64,000 nt of DNA, taken from positions 64,452 through 128,451 of the forward strand of contig DUBX01000014.1 in the NCBI GenBank assembly GCA_012960115.1. The letters are read 5' to 3'. This document shows, piece after piece, positions 1 through 11,372 of the stretch (position 1 is the first letter of the stretch; each line of letters begins with the position of its first letter). The DNA is from Porticoccaceae bacterium (GTDB lineage: Bacteria; Pseudomonadota; Gammaproteobacteria; Pseudomonadales; Porticoccaceae). Below the pieces are notes generated by a model. That model had not been told where the DNA came from. It was given only the letters and a program-made list of their open reading frames with translations, and searched no databases. The translations under genes and the position numbers were made by a program.

Positions 1-1048
1 CTCCAGCTACCGTCGAGACTACCGTAAAAGCCGCTAAGGTAGTGACCATATAGGCTGTCAGGTAAAAGGTAATGCTTTGACTGACTAGCCCTGCATCCAC
101 GTAAGTCAGGGCTATTAACACCACCAACAGATAACCAAAATGGGCGATCGAAGAATAAGCCAGCAAGCGTTTGATATTTTCTTGACGCAATGCCAACCAA
201 TTACCAACCAGCATAGACGCAATAGCCAAGACCACTAATGCAGTGTTTAAACCGCTATATTGATAGAGAGCTCCATCTATATAAAAACGACTCAAGGCTA
301 TAAACACCGCGCCCTTGGAGACTGTGGCAAGGAACCCAGTTACCGGGGTAGGTGCGCCCTGATAAACGTCCGGCGTCCACATATGGAAGGGTGCGACGGA
401 TAGTTTAAAGCCAATGCCCGCCAACACCATGGCACTGCCCGCCATAATCAGCATGGGGTTTTCAAGGTAAGCTAAAGCGCCTTTAGCACCAATACCTGCG
501 TAACTTAATTCACCGGTGGCTGCATAAATAAGCGCAAAACCATACAGTAACATTGCTGACGCACAGGCTGACAACACCAGATATTTAATAGCGCCCTCAA
601 GGGGCAAATGCCCACGCTCCGGAAACGCAATCATGGCGTAAAGAGCGACGCCCATCAGCTCCATACCCAGCAATAGAGAAACCATGTGGCTGGACTGAAT
701 GAGCACCACCGCACCTAGTACCGATAACACTAAGAGCAAGTAATACTCTTCTTTTCGTTCCCCCTCAGGAGAAAATGTGTCTCTCGAGAGCACTAGAGTC
801 ACTAATGACGCAATCATAATAAGGCTCGTGAAAAACAAACTCCAATGATCCACTTGCAACAAAATCGTGACCGACTGAGTAAAGTCTCTCGCGTAATAAG
901 CACCGCATAGCGTGAGCACAAAGCCAACGGCAGTAATTACCCAAGCCAGCGACTGATCCCTTTTAATTGACGCTTGAATCATCAATACAATAGCAGTCAG
1001 AGAGAGTATTAAAATAGGCGCCAAGGCGGAGAACATAGTCGCGTTCAT
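1..1048 (-). CDS. nuoN: NADH-quinone oxidoreductase subunit N (partial, C-terminus beyond window edge)
   Basis: Minus-strand frame opens at ATG 1048 (MNATMFSALAPILILSLTAIVLM...), overlaps the nuoM stop by ATGA, hydrophobic, in nuo order; absent from the ORF track because it runs off the window. Confidence 0.9.
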   Translation of the reverse strand, partial: MNATMFSALAPILILSLTAIVLMIQASIKRDQSLAWVITAVGFVLTLCGAYYARDFTQSVTILLQVDHWSLFFTSLIMIASLVTLVLSRDTFSPEGERKEEYYLLLVLSVLGAVVLIQSSHMVSLLLGMELMGVALYAMIAFPERGHLPLEGAIKYLVLSACASAMLLYGFALIYAATGELSYAGIGAKGALAYLENPMLIMAGSAMVLAGIGFKLSVAPFHMWTPDVYQGAPTPVTGFLATVSKGAVFIALSRFYIDGALYQYSGLNTALVVLAIASMLVGNWLALRQENIKRLLAYSSIAHFGYLLVVLIALTYVDAGLVSQSITFYLTAYMVTTLAAFTVVSTVAG

Positions 1049-2580
1049 TGCATTGCCTCCGCGCTGGCAAGCGCCGGGGTAGCTGTGAGCTCAAGCAAAC
1101 TTTGCAATACCGGTTGTGCTGCATCTAATACTGGCTGTGGATAAATACCCAATAGGATTAGTGCGATCATCATTACTCCCATGGTCAGCATCTCGCGAGG
1201 CCCGAAATCAGCCAGACCATAGTCAGCCCACTTTTTATTAACTTCGCCTTGAAATGAACGCTGCATAAGAAGCAGCGAATAGGCCGCGCCGGTAATTAAG
1301 CCGGTAGCAGCAATCACTGTAATCCAAACATTGACTTGGAAAAGCCCCAGCAACACCAGGAATTCAGCAACAAAATTACCTAAACCTGGCAGGCCTAGCG
1401 ATGCAACGACAAAAAACATTGCCACTGCGCCCATACGCGGCATCTGTTGCCACAGGCCACTCATCTCTCGCATGTCTCTTGTGTGCAATCGCTCTTGTAG
1501 CGATCCTGCGATCATAAACAGAGCTGCGGTACTAAACCCATGCGCTACCATTTGCATCACTGCACCTTGCAGTGCTAGTTCATTCCACGCATAAATTCCC
1601 AGTAGCACAAAGCCCATATGACTGACGCTGCTATAAGCTATTAGACGTTTAAAATCAGTTTGACCGAAGGCCAGCACAGCACCATAGACCACCCCTGCCG
1701 CTCCTAACCACATCGCAGGGTATGAAAAATTTAACGCCGCTTCAGGGAAGAACGGCACTGCAAAACGAATGAGTCCGTAGGCACCTGTTTTAAGAAGAAT
1801 ACCGGCCAGAATCACACTACCCGCAGTCGGTGCTTGAGTGTGTGCGTCGGGTAACCAAGTGTGGAAAGGAAATCCCGGTAATTTGACCACAAAAGCAATA
1901 AAGAAACCTAGCATAATCCAGTGCGCTGTTTGCTCGGCCATTTCTGTGTTCAGTAAATCAAAGTAGCTAAAGGTCCAAGTCCCTGTGGCGCCATGATTAA
2001 CCGCTACTAGCGCCAATATCGACACTAGCATCAACAAGCCACTGGCTTGGGTAAAGATAAAGAATTTCATGGCCGCATAGCCACGATTCTCATGACCCCA
2101 GATTGCAATCATGAAGTACATGGGGATTAGCATTACCTCCCAAAACAGGAAGAACAGCATTAGATCTAGAGACATGAATACCCCTAGCACGCCTGCCAGT
2201 GACCACAATAAGTTAGCCTCAAAGAAGCCTTTGCGCACCACAATGTCCGTCCATGACGCGCTTATTGCAATGGCACCAAGAACCAGTGTTAGCAATACCA
2301 TTAATAAACTAATGCCGTCTAATGCCAATTCAATACTAATACCGAAAGCTGGAATCCAGCCAGCCTTAAAGTGCATTAACCACGACGAAGAATCGCTGGC
2401 CACAGGCGCCTGCAATTGGGTAATGTCAGGCATGCCAGACAGACAAACAAGTAGGTACAACAAGTCAACTAGGACCACACCCATGGCCACTTTTCGAGGC
2501 ATAGTGTCACTAATGCGCTCAGACAATATAGCCAATAAGCCGCCAACTAGGAGTATGACTATCAGGTTAATCATCACCAT
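1045..2580 (-). CDS. nuoM: NADH-quinone oxidoreductase subunit M
   Basis: 511-aa ORF with antiporter-like motifs (KLPGFPFHTWLPDAHTQAPTAGSVILAG) and operon order. Confidence 0.97.
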   Translation of the reverse strand: MVMINLIVILLVGGLLAILSERISDTMPRKVAMGVVLVDLLYLLVCLSGMPDITQLQAPVASDSSSWLMHFKAGWIPAFGISIELALDGISLLMVLLTLVLGAIAISASWTDIVVRKGFFEANLLWSLAGVLGVFMSLDLMLFFLFWEVMLIPMYFMIAIWGHENRGYAAMKFFIFTQASGLLMLVSILALVAVNHGATGTWTFSYFDLLNTEMAEQTAHWIMLGFFIAFVVKLPGFPFHTWLPDAHTQAPTAGSVILAGILLKTGAYGLIRFAVPFFPEAALNFSYPAMWLGAAGVVYGAVLAFGQTDFKRLIAYSSVSHMGFVLLGIYAWNELALQGAVMQMVAHGFSTAALFMIAGSLQERLHTRDMREMSGLWQQMPRMGAVAMFFVVASLGLPGLGNFVAEFLVLLGLFQVNVWITVIAATGLITGAAYSLLLMQRSFQGEVNKKWADYGLADFGPREMLTMGVMMIALILLGIYPQPVLDAAQPVLQSLLELTATPALASAEAMQ

Positions 2581-4427
2581 TAGAGCACCCCCACGGAAAG
2601 ATTAGCGGCCAAAGTAATCACTAGGATCAGCCCTGCTACCATGCTGGCTAAATACCAGCGCATGCGCCCTGATTGAGCGACACTCAGCCAGTGGTTAAAG
2701 GTTTGATTGAGGGCAACGATTAAGCCGTATATGGCATCCACAGGTTCTCCTTTAAGCATATTAGCCAATCCATAATAAGGCTTTACAAAAAGGTGGTCAT
2801 AGAGCCAGTCGATACCCCAACCGCTGAACCAAAACTGCCCGAGGCTCTTACCTAAGGTTGAGTTGACAAGTCCATCAATTTTCAACCGACCGCTGTAGAA
2901 TATGAAATATGCTAATAGCACGCCAACAATAGGCACAGATATGGAAACATATTCAACCCAATGCGCCGGATGACTGCCATCGCTAGCAGGGAACACCTCA
3001 CTCACCGGGATCATGAACCAACCGCCAACCATGGCTAAGAAACACAACACCGAAAGCGGAACTGCCATGCGCCATCCAGTGTTTTTATCCGGTTCGGTGT
3101 TGGCCTTACCAAAAAACACCACAAAAACTAATCTAAAACTGTAAATTGCGGTCAGCAAGGCCCCTAGGAGCCCGGCCATCCACAATCCTGGCCCTATATC
3201 GGGAAGTTGGTAAGCCTGCAGTAAAATCTGGTCTTTACTGAAGAATCCCGAGGTCATCGGTAGCGCCGCTAATGCCGCTGAGCCGATCATGAAACTCCAA
3301 AAGGTGACAGGCATTCGAGTCCTCAGGCCGCCCATTTTGAAAATATTATGTTCGTGATGCAGACAGTGGATAATCGCACCTGACCCCAAGAATAATAGCG
3401 CTTTAAAAAACGCATGGGTCATTAGGTGGAAAATACCTGCACTCCATGCGCCCACGCCCAACGCAAGAAACATATAGCCGATCTGACTAATGGTCGAGTA
3501 GGCCAAGATGCGTTTAATGTCGGTTTGCATTAGCGCTGTAAAAGCCGCCATCAGCGAGGTGGTTATGCCAATAACAGCAACAACGGTCATGGCCGTGGGT
3601 GCTAATAAGAACAACCCATGAGTACGCGCTATTAGGTAAACCCCAGCGGTAACCATAGTCGCCGCATGAATCAGCGCGCTAACCGGCGTTGGACCCGCCA
3701 TCGCATCTGGTAACCAAGTATGTAACGGCAACTGAGCTGATTTGCCGACAGCCCCACAAACTAGTAGCAGGCAAGCTATTAGGGGGATAGTATCGCCTAC
3801 CTGCCAGGTTTGATTGGCCTCACCCACCATGGCCTGAATATCTAAGGTTCCCAACTGCGTGAACAGTAGCAGTAAACCCAATGCCATGGCCGTATCGCCG
3901 ATACGGGTAACAATAAAGGCTTTACGCGCGGCATGACCGTTGGCGTTGTGCTGATACCAGAACCCGACTAATAGGTAACTACAGACCCCGACACCTTCCC
4001 ACCCTAGATAAAGCAATAAAAGGTTGTCGGCCATCACCAAGACCAACATGGCGGCAACAAACATATTCAAGTAGGCGAAATATCGAGCATAACTTGGATC
4101 TCTCTCCATAAATTCGGTAGAGAAAAGGTGAATCAAAAAGCCAACGCCAGTAATCACCGACATCATCACTAGAGTCAGTCCATCAAAATAGAACGAAATA
4201 CCGGGAGCAAAACCTGCTACTTCCATCCAGATCCACAGTGATAGTTGTATAACCTGTTGATTTTGCATAAATTCAACGGCCAGCAGCAACGTCAGCAAAG
4301 CGGCTATACCTACCGAGGCGACACCCAGAATCCCAATTTGAGATACCTTGAGTCGACTGCCAAATAGCATTAATGTCACTGAACTTAGCAAAGGTATCAG
4401 TGGTATTAACCAAATAGTCTCACTCAT
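2580..4427 (-). CDS. nuoL: NADH-quinone oxidoreductase subunit L
   Basis: 615-aa ORF, GKSAQLPLHTWLPDAMAGPTPVSALIHAATMVTAGVYL motif. Confidence 0.97.
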   Translation of the reverse strand: MSETIWLIPLIPLLSSVTLMLFGSRLKVSQIGILGVASVGIAALLTLLLAVEFMQNQQVIQLSLWIWMEVAGFAPGISFYFDGLTLVMMSVITGVGFLIHLFSTEFMERDPSYARYFAYLNMFVAAMLVLVMADNLLLLYLGWEGVGVCSYLLVGFWYQHNANGHAARKAFIVTRIGDTAMALGLLLLFTQLGTLDIQAMVGEANQTWQVGDTIPLIACLLLVCGAVGKSAQLPLHTWLPDAMAGPTPVSALIHAATMVTAGVYLIARTHGLFLLAPTAMTVVAVIGITTSLMAAFTALMQTDIKRILAYSTISQIGYMFLALGVGAWSAGIFHLMTHAFFKALLFLGSGAIIHCLHHEHNIFKMGGLRTRMPVTFWSFMIGSAALAALPMTSGFFSKDQILLQAYQLPDIGPGLWMAGLLGALLTAIYSFRLVFVVFFGKANTEPDKNTGWRMAVPLSVLCFLAMVGGWFMIPVSEVFPASDGSHPAHWVEYVSISVPIVGVLLAYFIFYSGRLKIDGLVNSTLGKSLGQFWFSGWGIDWLYDHLFVKPYYGLANMLKGEPVDAIYGLIVALNQTFNHWLSVAQSGRMRWYLASMVAGLILVITLAANLSVGVL

Positions 4428-4429
4428 AG

Positions 4430-4744
4430 TTAACCCTGCATCCGGTTGGCATGATCCATATCCAATGTTTTAAAGCGCTTCTGAACTTGAAGCACCAAGC
4501 CCAAGCCCACTGCCACCTCGGCCGCAGCCACAGTGAGGATAAGCATAAATACTACCTGTCCGTCAGGCTGCCCCCAATGAGCTCCGGCGGCGACAAATGC
4601 CAAAGCCGCTGCATTAAGCATGACCTCCAGTGACATCAATATAAAAATAATATTACGTCTGATCATTAGACCGAGCATGCCAATGGCAAACAGGAGAGAT
4701 GAGACCAGAAGAATGTGGTTAAGAGGTATATTCAGGCCGTCCAT
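4430..4744 (-). CDS. nuoK: NADH-quinone oxidoreductase subunit K
   Basis: 104-aa hydrophobic ORF, family-typical sequence and order. Confidence 0.96.
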   Translation of the reverse strand: MDGLNIPLNHILLVSSLLFAIGMLGLMIRRNIIFILMSLEVMLNAAALAFVAAGAHWGQPDGQVVFMLILTVAAAEVAVGLGLVLQVQKRFKTLDMDHANRMQG

Positions 4745-5271
4745 TATTGACCACCCTGTTTTTCTAAGTTGTCTCGCTCAAGATAACGACGACCAAGGTG
4801 GAAAGAACCTACGAGTCCTGCCAGCAATAACATTGAGGCAATCTCTACCGCCAACACATAGGGGCCAAATAAAGCCAAACCCACTTCTTTTGCCGAGACC
4901 GCAGTGACAGACACTGGACCATTGGTTTGACTAATGACCATCACCAACTCAATGAGTAAAACTACGGATAAAACCGCCGGCCCTGCCCATATTGAAGGCT
5001 GCAACCATTGTCGTTCCTGCTTATCACCCTTTTCACCTAAATTGAGCATCATGATGACAAAAACAAATAGCACCATGATTGCTCCAGCATAAATAACGAT
5101 CTCTAGGGCGGCGGCAAATGGCGCGCCAATCAAGAAAAAGATAACGGCAACAGCCAGCAGCGAAACAATCAGATAAATTAGGGCGTGAATAGCATTAGCT
5201 CTGGTCATCGCCATCACTGTCGCCACCAATGCAACCGTTGCCGCTATGTAAAAAAATACAATTTCAAGCAT
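4744..5271 (-). CDS. nuoJ: NADH-quinone oxidoreductase subunit J
   Basis: 175-aa [25 protein letters not shown] motif. Confidence 0.96.
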   Translation of the reverse strand: MLEIVFFYIAATVALVATVMAMTRANAIHALIYLIVSLLAVAVIFFLIGAPFAAALEIVIYAGAIMVLFVFVIMMLNLGEKGDKQERQWLQPSIWAGPAVLSVVLLIELVMVISQTNGPVSVTAVSAKEVGLALFGPYVLAVEIASMLLLAGLVGSFHLGRRYLERDNLEKQGGQ

Positions 5272-5307
5272 GGACGGCCCTCTGGTCTGTTGTTGTATAA
5301 AGTAGGC

Positions 5308-5844
5308 TCATGGCAATAAACTCTTAGTGTCAATTGGCCTAGCTTCGTTGATAGCCTCGCCTTTGTCTTTAGACGCTGTTTTCATGCCCGACACCCGATA
5401 AAAATTGTAGTCTGGGTATTTACCCACGCCATCAATCAGTAAATGTTCTTTTTCATAGACCATGTTTTGCCGATCGTATTCACACATTTCAAAGTCAGGC
5501 GTCAATTGGATAGCATAGGTCGGGCAGGCCTCTTCACACATACCGCACATAATGCATCGTGAAAAGTTAATGCGAAAAAACTCTGGGTACCAGGTGCCAT
5601 CTTCGCGGGTATCTTTCTGTAGTGCTATACAGTCAACAGGGCAAACAGCCGCGCATAGATTACAAGCCACGCAACGCTCTTCGCCATCAGGGTCGCGAGT
5701 CAACACAATGCGTCCTCGATAACGTGGCGCCAGATAGGGCATTTCTTCGGGATACTGAACAGTTTCAGCTTTGGTAAAGGTGTGCTTGAGCACTTCCCAC
5801 ATGGTTCGCAGTTCACTTAACATCAGGCGACTCCCTCCATCCAT
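5308..5844 (-). CDS. nuoI: NADH-quinone oxidoreductase subunit I (2x[4Fe-4S])
   Basis: Two CxxCxxCxxxCP motifs ([24 protein letters not shown]). Confidence 0.97.
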   Translation of the reverse strand: MDGGSRLMLSELRTMWEVLKHTFTKAETVQYPEEMPYLAPRYRGRIVLTRDPDGEERCVACNLCAAVCPVDCIALQKDTREDGTWYPEFFRINFSRCIMCGMCEEACPTYAIQLTPDFEMCEYDRQNMVYEKEHLLIDGVGKYPDYNFYRVSGMKTASKDKGEAINEARPIDTKSLLP

Positions 5845-6815
5845 AACAGAACGGCACCCGTGACCAGAATATTAACCAGAGTGATGGGTAACATTACTTT
5901 CCAGCCAAGTGACATTAATTGGTCGTAACGCGGACGCGGTATCGCTGCGCGCAATAAGACAAAGAAACAAATAACCACAAATACTTTGGAACTAAACCAG
6001 AAGAATGGCGGCAACCAATCGCCGATCAACATAGGGCCATGCCAGCCGCCAAAGAATAACGTCACAATCATGCAAGAAATGAGCATTAGCCCGAGATATT
6101 CCCCGAGCATAAACATCGCAAACTTCATGCCGCCGTATTCAGTGTGGAAGCCTGCTGTGAGTTCGTGCTCTGCTTCGGGTAGATCAAAAGGTAAACGGTG
6201 GCTCTCGGCAATACCGGCAATAATAAACACGATTAAACCGAGTATCTGCGAAAAACAGAACCAAACATCGGTCTGGGCTTCAACGATGTCCACCAAACTA
6301 AAGCTGCCAGACATCATGACCACGCCGATTAATGAAAGGCCCATAAAGACCTCGTAACTAACCATTTGCGCCGCCGACCGCAAGCCACCCAAAAGTGCAT
6401 ATTTATTGTTAGAGGCCAGACCTCCTAGCAGCACGCTGTAAACCGCTAGAGACGTCATGCCGAGAAAGAACAACAACCCAATGTTGACGTCGATAATCAT
6501 CATCCCGGGGGCAAAGGGCACTACGGCAAAACCCATCATCATAGCGACGACAATAGCGGTGGGAGCAAAGATAAACACTAATCGATCAGCAAAGGGGGGA
6601 ACCCAGTCATCTTTAAACAACAGTTTAATCATGTCAGCGGCCACCTGGCCAATACCGAACGGTCCAAGTCGATTAGGCCCGTAGCGATCTTGCCAAACAC
6701 CCAGCAAGCGCCTCTCGAACCACGTCAAGATAGCCGCACCTGCAACGCCGCCTATTAAGATAGTGAGGGAGAGAATTACAGGCATCAACTCAGACATTAC
6801 TCGCACCTCCATCAC
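5823..6815 (-). CDS. nuoH: NADH-quinone oxidoreductase subunit H
   Basis: 330-aa [15 protein letters not shown] and [24 protein letters not shown] motifs. Confidence 0.97.
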   Translation of the reverse strand: MMEVRVMSELMPVILSLTILIGGVAGAAILTWFERRLLGVWQDRYGPNRLGPFGIGQVAADMIKLLFKDDWVPPFADRLVFIFAPTAIVVAMMMGFAVVPFAPGMMIIDVNIGLLFFLGMTSLAVYSVLLGGLASNNKYALLGGLRSAAQMVSYEVFMGLSLIGVVMMSGSFSLVDIVEAQTDVWFCFSQILGLIVFIIAGIAESHRLPFDLPEAEHELTAGFHTEYGGMKFAMFMLGEYLGLMLISCMIVTLFFGGWHGPMLIGDWLPPFFWFSSKVFVVICFFVLLRAAIPRPRYDQLMSLGWKVMLPITLVNILVTGAVLLWMEGVA

Positions 6816-9555
6816 TAATCACCTGTTCAAAAGCTGCCTTGTCTGAGGCAATCATCTCCGGTCCAGAGCGTTGCCAAGATTTGTCCGCCTCCAAGGTAAC
6901 CAAACTGCCTGCCGTTAGCCCTTGCGTTTCTAGGTAGCCTACACTGTAGCCAATACAGTTTTTCGCCACTCTAGACAAAATCCTGACCTCGAGGGAACAT
7001 TCAATCTCTCCCTGTTTAACCAACAAACCATCGCCCTCGGTGACGGCCAGTTTTTCAGCCACCTTCTGACCAATGGCGATAAATCCTCGACCGGCCAGTT
7101 CAGCAATTTCATCTGTATGCGCAGACAATTCATCACTTCCGTGAATCTGTTGCATGGGGACTAGATGCCACTGATGAGCCTTCAAGGTCACTTTATCGAT
7201 CTGCCGGGAAATATCAGCTCCCTGTAAAGACGAACTAATCAGGCGCACTCCTGAAGGGCCGCCTTTAAGGGGACCATCCACCTCAGACTGAAACTTTTGC
7301 AGAGACTGGTTGGAATTCCACCCTGGCGACCAAACAAAGGGCATTAATGATGAGGGTTGGTCGCGATTTAAACCTTCCATGCTATAGGACAATGGGCTTT
7401 CATGATCTTTGGGCTGTTGAGGCTCATGCACTGAAACACCCGAATTCATCGCTGTACGACCGCTGTAACGATGCGTTTGACGAGGTATCTTCGAACCACG
7501 ATCTCTGAAACTGTTGAGTGGCGCAACATCCAGCAGGCCTGAAAACAGCGGATTGCTCTCGGCACAGGCAGCAACTATCTGGTCAAAATTCTGTAATTTA
7601 GATAACTTTTTGTGCCCAGTAACGCTGGCCAAACGCAACAACCACTGCCAGCTAGGCAATCGCTCTGCTGCTGGAGAGTGCACGGGATAGAACCGCTGAG
7701 CGCGCCCCTCACTGCTAACCAAGGTGCCTTGAGACTCGGCATAGGATGCCGCAGCCATGACCAAGTCAGATTGATCAAGCGTACTATTCTCAACCATATC
7801 CAAGGTAATCACTTTGGTGCCGCTGGCCAATAACTGATCGATTTGCGACTTATCGCCACGGCGATACACATCATTTTCTAATATAATTAATGCATCTAGC
7901 TTGGATGCTCTCTTAGCTAAGCCGCTCAAACTACTGCCAGAACCATCGGCCACCATCAGCGCCAGTCCTAGGCTGTTGCACTCAGGTACGCAAAAACTCA
8001 ACATGCTTGTCGCCTTATCCAGAGCGTCGGCCACTGCAACAGCACTGTTAATCACGCCCTGATGAGCCATGCTCGACCCACTGACAATTAACGGGTTTTT
8101 CGCCGCTTTTAACATCTGCGCTGCGGCATCTGCTTGGGGGTTATCTGTCGATTCACCCGACAGAGCTGCTGCGACAGCGTAACCAAAGGCGGCTATATCA
8201 TCCGGGGCCAAAGAAACACAGATACTGGCAACATCATCAAGACGAGTATCTATGGCTGACACGATGGTCATTGGCGAACGTTGGTCTTGCGCAAGATTGC
8301 GAACCGCGGCATCTTGCCACGCTGGAAGTTCCATCTGCTCTGCTAATTCAAAGGCCTTGTTACGCACTGACTGACGCAACGCAAGCGCCACTCGTGGGGC
8401 AGTATTAGTGACATCTTCGCCAAGAATGAGCACCGCGTCGGCAGACTCAATCTGTTTAATCGATGGGTTAACCGCCTTGGTAGTCTGCAAAATATTAGCA
8501 ATACTAGCCATCAATTCAGCTTCTTGATCTGAAAACCCCGATGCAAAGTTCTTCGCGCCAACCAACTCTCGCAACAGATAATTCGCCTCAATTGAGGCTC
8601 TGGGCGAACCAATAGCCGCGACCTTCTTGCCGGCCATCCAGCCAGCTGCTGTGTCCAGTGCTTGCTGCTGATGAACGGCAAAAAAGCTACCATCGGGATT
8701 CTTAATGCCCGCATAATCAAGACGTAGATCACTGTTTAGATAGCCGCTACCAAAGCGACCTCGATCACAGATAAAGTAACCATTAACCTCATTGTTATAG
8801 CGGTTATGGACACGCTTAACTTTGCCGTAACGCTCCCCTGGGGCAATATTGCAGCCCACCGCACAACCCTGACATATAGAGGGTGCAGACTGTAAATCCC
8901 ACTTACGGCTATATTGCTTTAAGAAAGGTTTATCAGTGAAAACGCCTGTGGGGCATACCTCAACCAAATTGCCAGAAAACTCACTCTCTAAAACCCCTTC
9001 CTCATGACGACCGAAATACAGGTGGTCATGGGAAGCCTGTACCCCCAGATCTTTACCCCCCGCGTAATCTCGGTAATAGCGCTCGCATCGATAACAGGCG
9101 ATACAACGATTCATCTCATGATGAATCAGAGGGCCCAAATATTGGTTGCGATAAGTGTTCTTTTTACCGGTATATCGCCGGTCACGATGTCCGACCATAA
9201 CGGTCATGTCTTGTAGGTGACATTCCCCACCTTCCGCACAGACAGGACAGTCATGGGGATGATTAAGCATAAGGCTTTCAACCACCGCCTCACGAAACTC
9301 TGTGGCATTCTCTGCCTTGAGTGAGAACCTTGCCCCTTCGCTTACAGCGGTCATGCAGCCCATGACAATGCGGCCTTTGGTATCTTCCTCATTCTGATAT
9401 TGAACCACTGCACATTGACGGCAAGAACCGATAGAGCCCATGGCCGGATGCCAACAAAAATAAGGCAGATCCAGTCCCGCATTAAGGCATGCTTCGAGTA
9501 TATTTTCTCCCTGCACCACCTCAAGTTCCTGACCATCAACATAGATCATTGGCAT
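6790..9555 (-). CDS. nuoG: NADH-quinone oxidoreductase subunit G
   Basis: 921-aa ORF with N-terminal 2Fe-2S/4Fe-4S ferredoxin motifs and molybdopterin-oxidoreductase-like body. Confidence 0.96.
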   Translation of the reverse strand: MPMIYVDGQELEVVQGENILEACLNAGLDLPYFCWHPAMGSIGSCRQCAVVQYQNEEDTKGRIVMGCMTAVSEGARFSLKAENATEFREAVVESLMLNHPHDCPVCAEGGECHLQDMTVMVGHRDRRYTGKKNTYRNQYLGPLIHHEMNRCIACYRCERYYRDYAGGKDLGVQASHDHLYFGRHEEGVLESEFSGNLVEVCPTGVFTDKPFLKQYSRKWDLQSAPSICQGCAVGCNIAPGERYGKVKRVHNRYNNEVNGYFICDRGRFGSGYLNSDLRLDYAGIKNPDGSFFAVHQQQALDTAAGWMAGKKVAAIGSPRASIEANYLLRELVGAKNFASGFSDQEAELMASIANILQTTKAVNPSIKQIESADAVLILGEDVTNTAPRVALALRQSVRNKAFELAEQMELPAWQDAAVRNLAQDQRSPMTIVSAIDTRLDDVASICVSLAPDDIAAFGYAVAAALSGESTDNPQADAAAQMLKAAKNPLIVSGSSMAHQGVINSAVAVADALDKATSMLSFCVPECNSLGLALMVADGSGSSLSGLAKRASKLDALIILENDVYRRGDKSQIDQLLASGTKVITLDMVENSTLDQSDLVMAAASYAESQGTLVSSEGRAQRFYPVHSPAAERLPSWQWLLRLASVTGHKKLSKLQNFDQIVAACAESNPLFSGLLDVAPLNSFRDRGSKIPRQTHRYSGRTAMNSGVSVHEPQQPKDHESPLSYSMEGLNRDQPSSLMPFVWSPGWNSNQSLQKFQSEVDGPLKGGPSGVRLISSSLQGADISRQIDKVTLKAHQWHLVPMQQIHGSDELSAHTDEIAELAGRGFIAIGQKVAEKLAVTEGDGLLVKQGEIECSLEVRILSRVAKNCIGYSVGYLETQGLTAGSLVTLEADKSWQRSGPEMIASDKAAFEQVISDGGASNV

Positions 9556-9558
9556 AGT

Positions 9559-10854
9559 TCAGACTCCCTTTCCTGAGTGGTAAGGGCAACAGCCACCACT
9601 AATGTGTCGTTCAAAATCCTCACGAAAATATTTAAGCGCACTTTGTAGCGGCTCCATAGCGCCTGGTGCTAGGGCGCAATGGGTGTTGCCGATAGCGCCT
9701 ATATAATTAATTTGATATTCAAGCGTATCCAGATCTTCAGCTTTGCCGCGACCTTGCTCTATGTCTTCTAATACCTGCCTTGTCCAAGGCAGACCGTCAC
9801 GACAAGGTGTGCAAAACCCACAAGATTCCTGGGCAAAAAAGCGAATCAAATTTAACACCATGCCCACCGGGCAAGTCTGATCATCGAGAATAATCATGGT
9901 GCCAGTACCCATGCGGCTACCCGCTTTACCAATCACGTTATAGTCCATGGCTAAGTCGAGATGATCCTGGGTTAAAAAGTCAGTTGAACCGCCTCCGGGC
10001 AAGAAACCTTTAAGCTGCAAACCGTCTTGCATACCTCCGGCATGGTTTTCAAGAATTTCACGGATAGGCGTGCCCATTGGTAACTCCCAACAACCAGGAT
10101 TTTTAACTCGCCCACTAACGCCAAACAGTTTAGTCCCGGCGTCCTCACCCACCCCAAGGCTCTTAAACCATTCGGCACCACGATCAATAATATGTGGGAT
10201 GTTACAAAGCGTTTCGACATTGTTAACAATCGTCGGACGCCCCCATAGGCCACTCACTTGGGGGAATGGTGGCTTGGCTCTAGGATTTGCTCGCTTGCCT
10301 TCAAGCGCATTAATGAGGGCTGTTTCTTCACCACAGATATAACGGCCAGCACTGGGATGGACATACATCTCAAGCTTGTAACCGCTACCAAGAATATTGT
10401 CGCCCAGATAACCTTTGGCATAACATTCTTCCAGCGCCTTGCGCAGGCGCTCGATGGCAACGATGTATTCGCCACGGATAAAGATGTAGGAAATATCAGC
10501 ACCAATGCAATAAGCAGATAAAATCATCCCTTCGATGAGTTGGTGTGGGTCATACTCCATCAACAGGCGATCTTTAAATGCCCCTGGTTCCATTTCATCT
10601 GCATTGCACACTAGATACTTGTGTCCAGGGGTGCATTTATCATCCATCGGCACAAAGCTCCACTTCATGCCGGTGGGGAATCCCGCTCCTCCGCGTCCGC
10701 GTAAGTGAGATGCGCTGACCACCTCTCGACAATCTTGGGGTGACATGCCAGACATGGCTTTGCGTAAACCTTGATAGCCACCGTTGGCCTCATAGGCAGC
10801 CATATCGGTTGGCGCCTTGCCGGGTTCAATATTGCGTGTCAGTACTTTTTCCAT
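9559..10854 (-). CDS. nuoF: NADH-quinone oxidoreductase subunit F
   Basis: GRGGAGFPTGMKW and ESCGFCTPCRDG motifs. Confidence 0.97.
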   Translation of the reverse strand: MEKVLTRNIEPGKAPTDMAAYEANGGYQGLRKAMSGMSPQDCREVVSASHLRGRGGAGFPTGMKWSFVPMDDKCTPGHKYLVCNADEMEPGAFKDRLLMEYDPHQLIEGMILSAYCIGADISYIFIRGEYIVAIERLRKALEECYAKGYLGDNILGSGYKLEMYVHPSAGRYICGEETALINALEGKRANPRAKPPFPQVSGLWGRPTIVNNVETLCNIPHIIDRGAEWFKSLGVGEDAGTKLFGVSGRVKNPGCWELPMGTPIREILENHAGGMQDGLQLKGFLPGGGSTDFLTQDHLDLAMDYNVIGKAGSRMGTGTMIILDDQTCPVGMVLNLIRFFAQESCGFCTPCRDGLPWTRQVLEDIEQGRGKAEDLDTLEYQINYIGAIGNTHCALAPGAMEPLQSALKYFREDFERHISGGCCPYHSGKGV

Positions 10855-11372
10855 TAAGACTGATCTCCCGTTTTACCAGCAGAAAACAGTTCATTGATTT
10901 TATTATCATCAAGATGGGTGACCAAGTCGTCACCCACCATCATCACTGGTGCTCTATCACAGGCCCCCAGACAGGGAACTGGAAGTAGCGTATAGCGATT
11001 GTCCTCAGTGGTTTCACCGTAATCGACACCCAAGGTATCAGAGATAGCTTGCTTAATACTGTCGCAACCACTTATCCAACAGCTTACGCTGTCACAAAAG
11101 AGAATGACTTTTTCACCCACCGGGCGGCGATAAATTAAGTTATAAAAGGTCGCGACGCCCTCTAGCTCTTCTGAAGACATGTCTAGATACTTGGCTATGG
11201 CTTGAAGACACTCATCAGACACCCAGCCGCGCCCGGCCTGAATAATTTTTAGGGCGTCAATGGCAGCCCCTGATTTATAGGGAATATGCTCCAATTCGTG
11301 ATCTATCTCAGCCATTTCTTGCAAGGTCAGTACTGAACTAATATCACTTTGAATCATCTTTGCATTACTCAT
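10854..11372 (-). CDS. nuoE: NADH-quinone oxidoreductase subunit E
   Basis: 172-aa ORF with thioredoxin-like 2Fe-2S cysteines ([20 protein letters not shown]). Confidence 0.96.
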   Translation of the reverse strand: MSNAKMIQSDISSVLTLQEMAEIDHELEHIPYKSGAAIDALKIIQAGRGWVSDECLQAIAKYLDMSSEELEGVATFYNLIYRRPVGEKVILFCDSVSCWISGCDSIKQAISDTLGVDYGETTEDNRYTLLPVPCLGACDRAPVMMVGDDLVTHLDDNKINELFSAGKTGDQS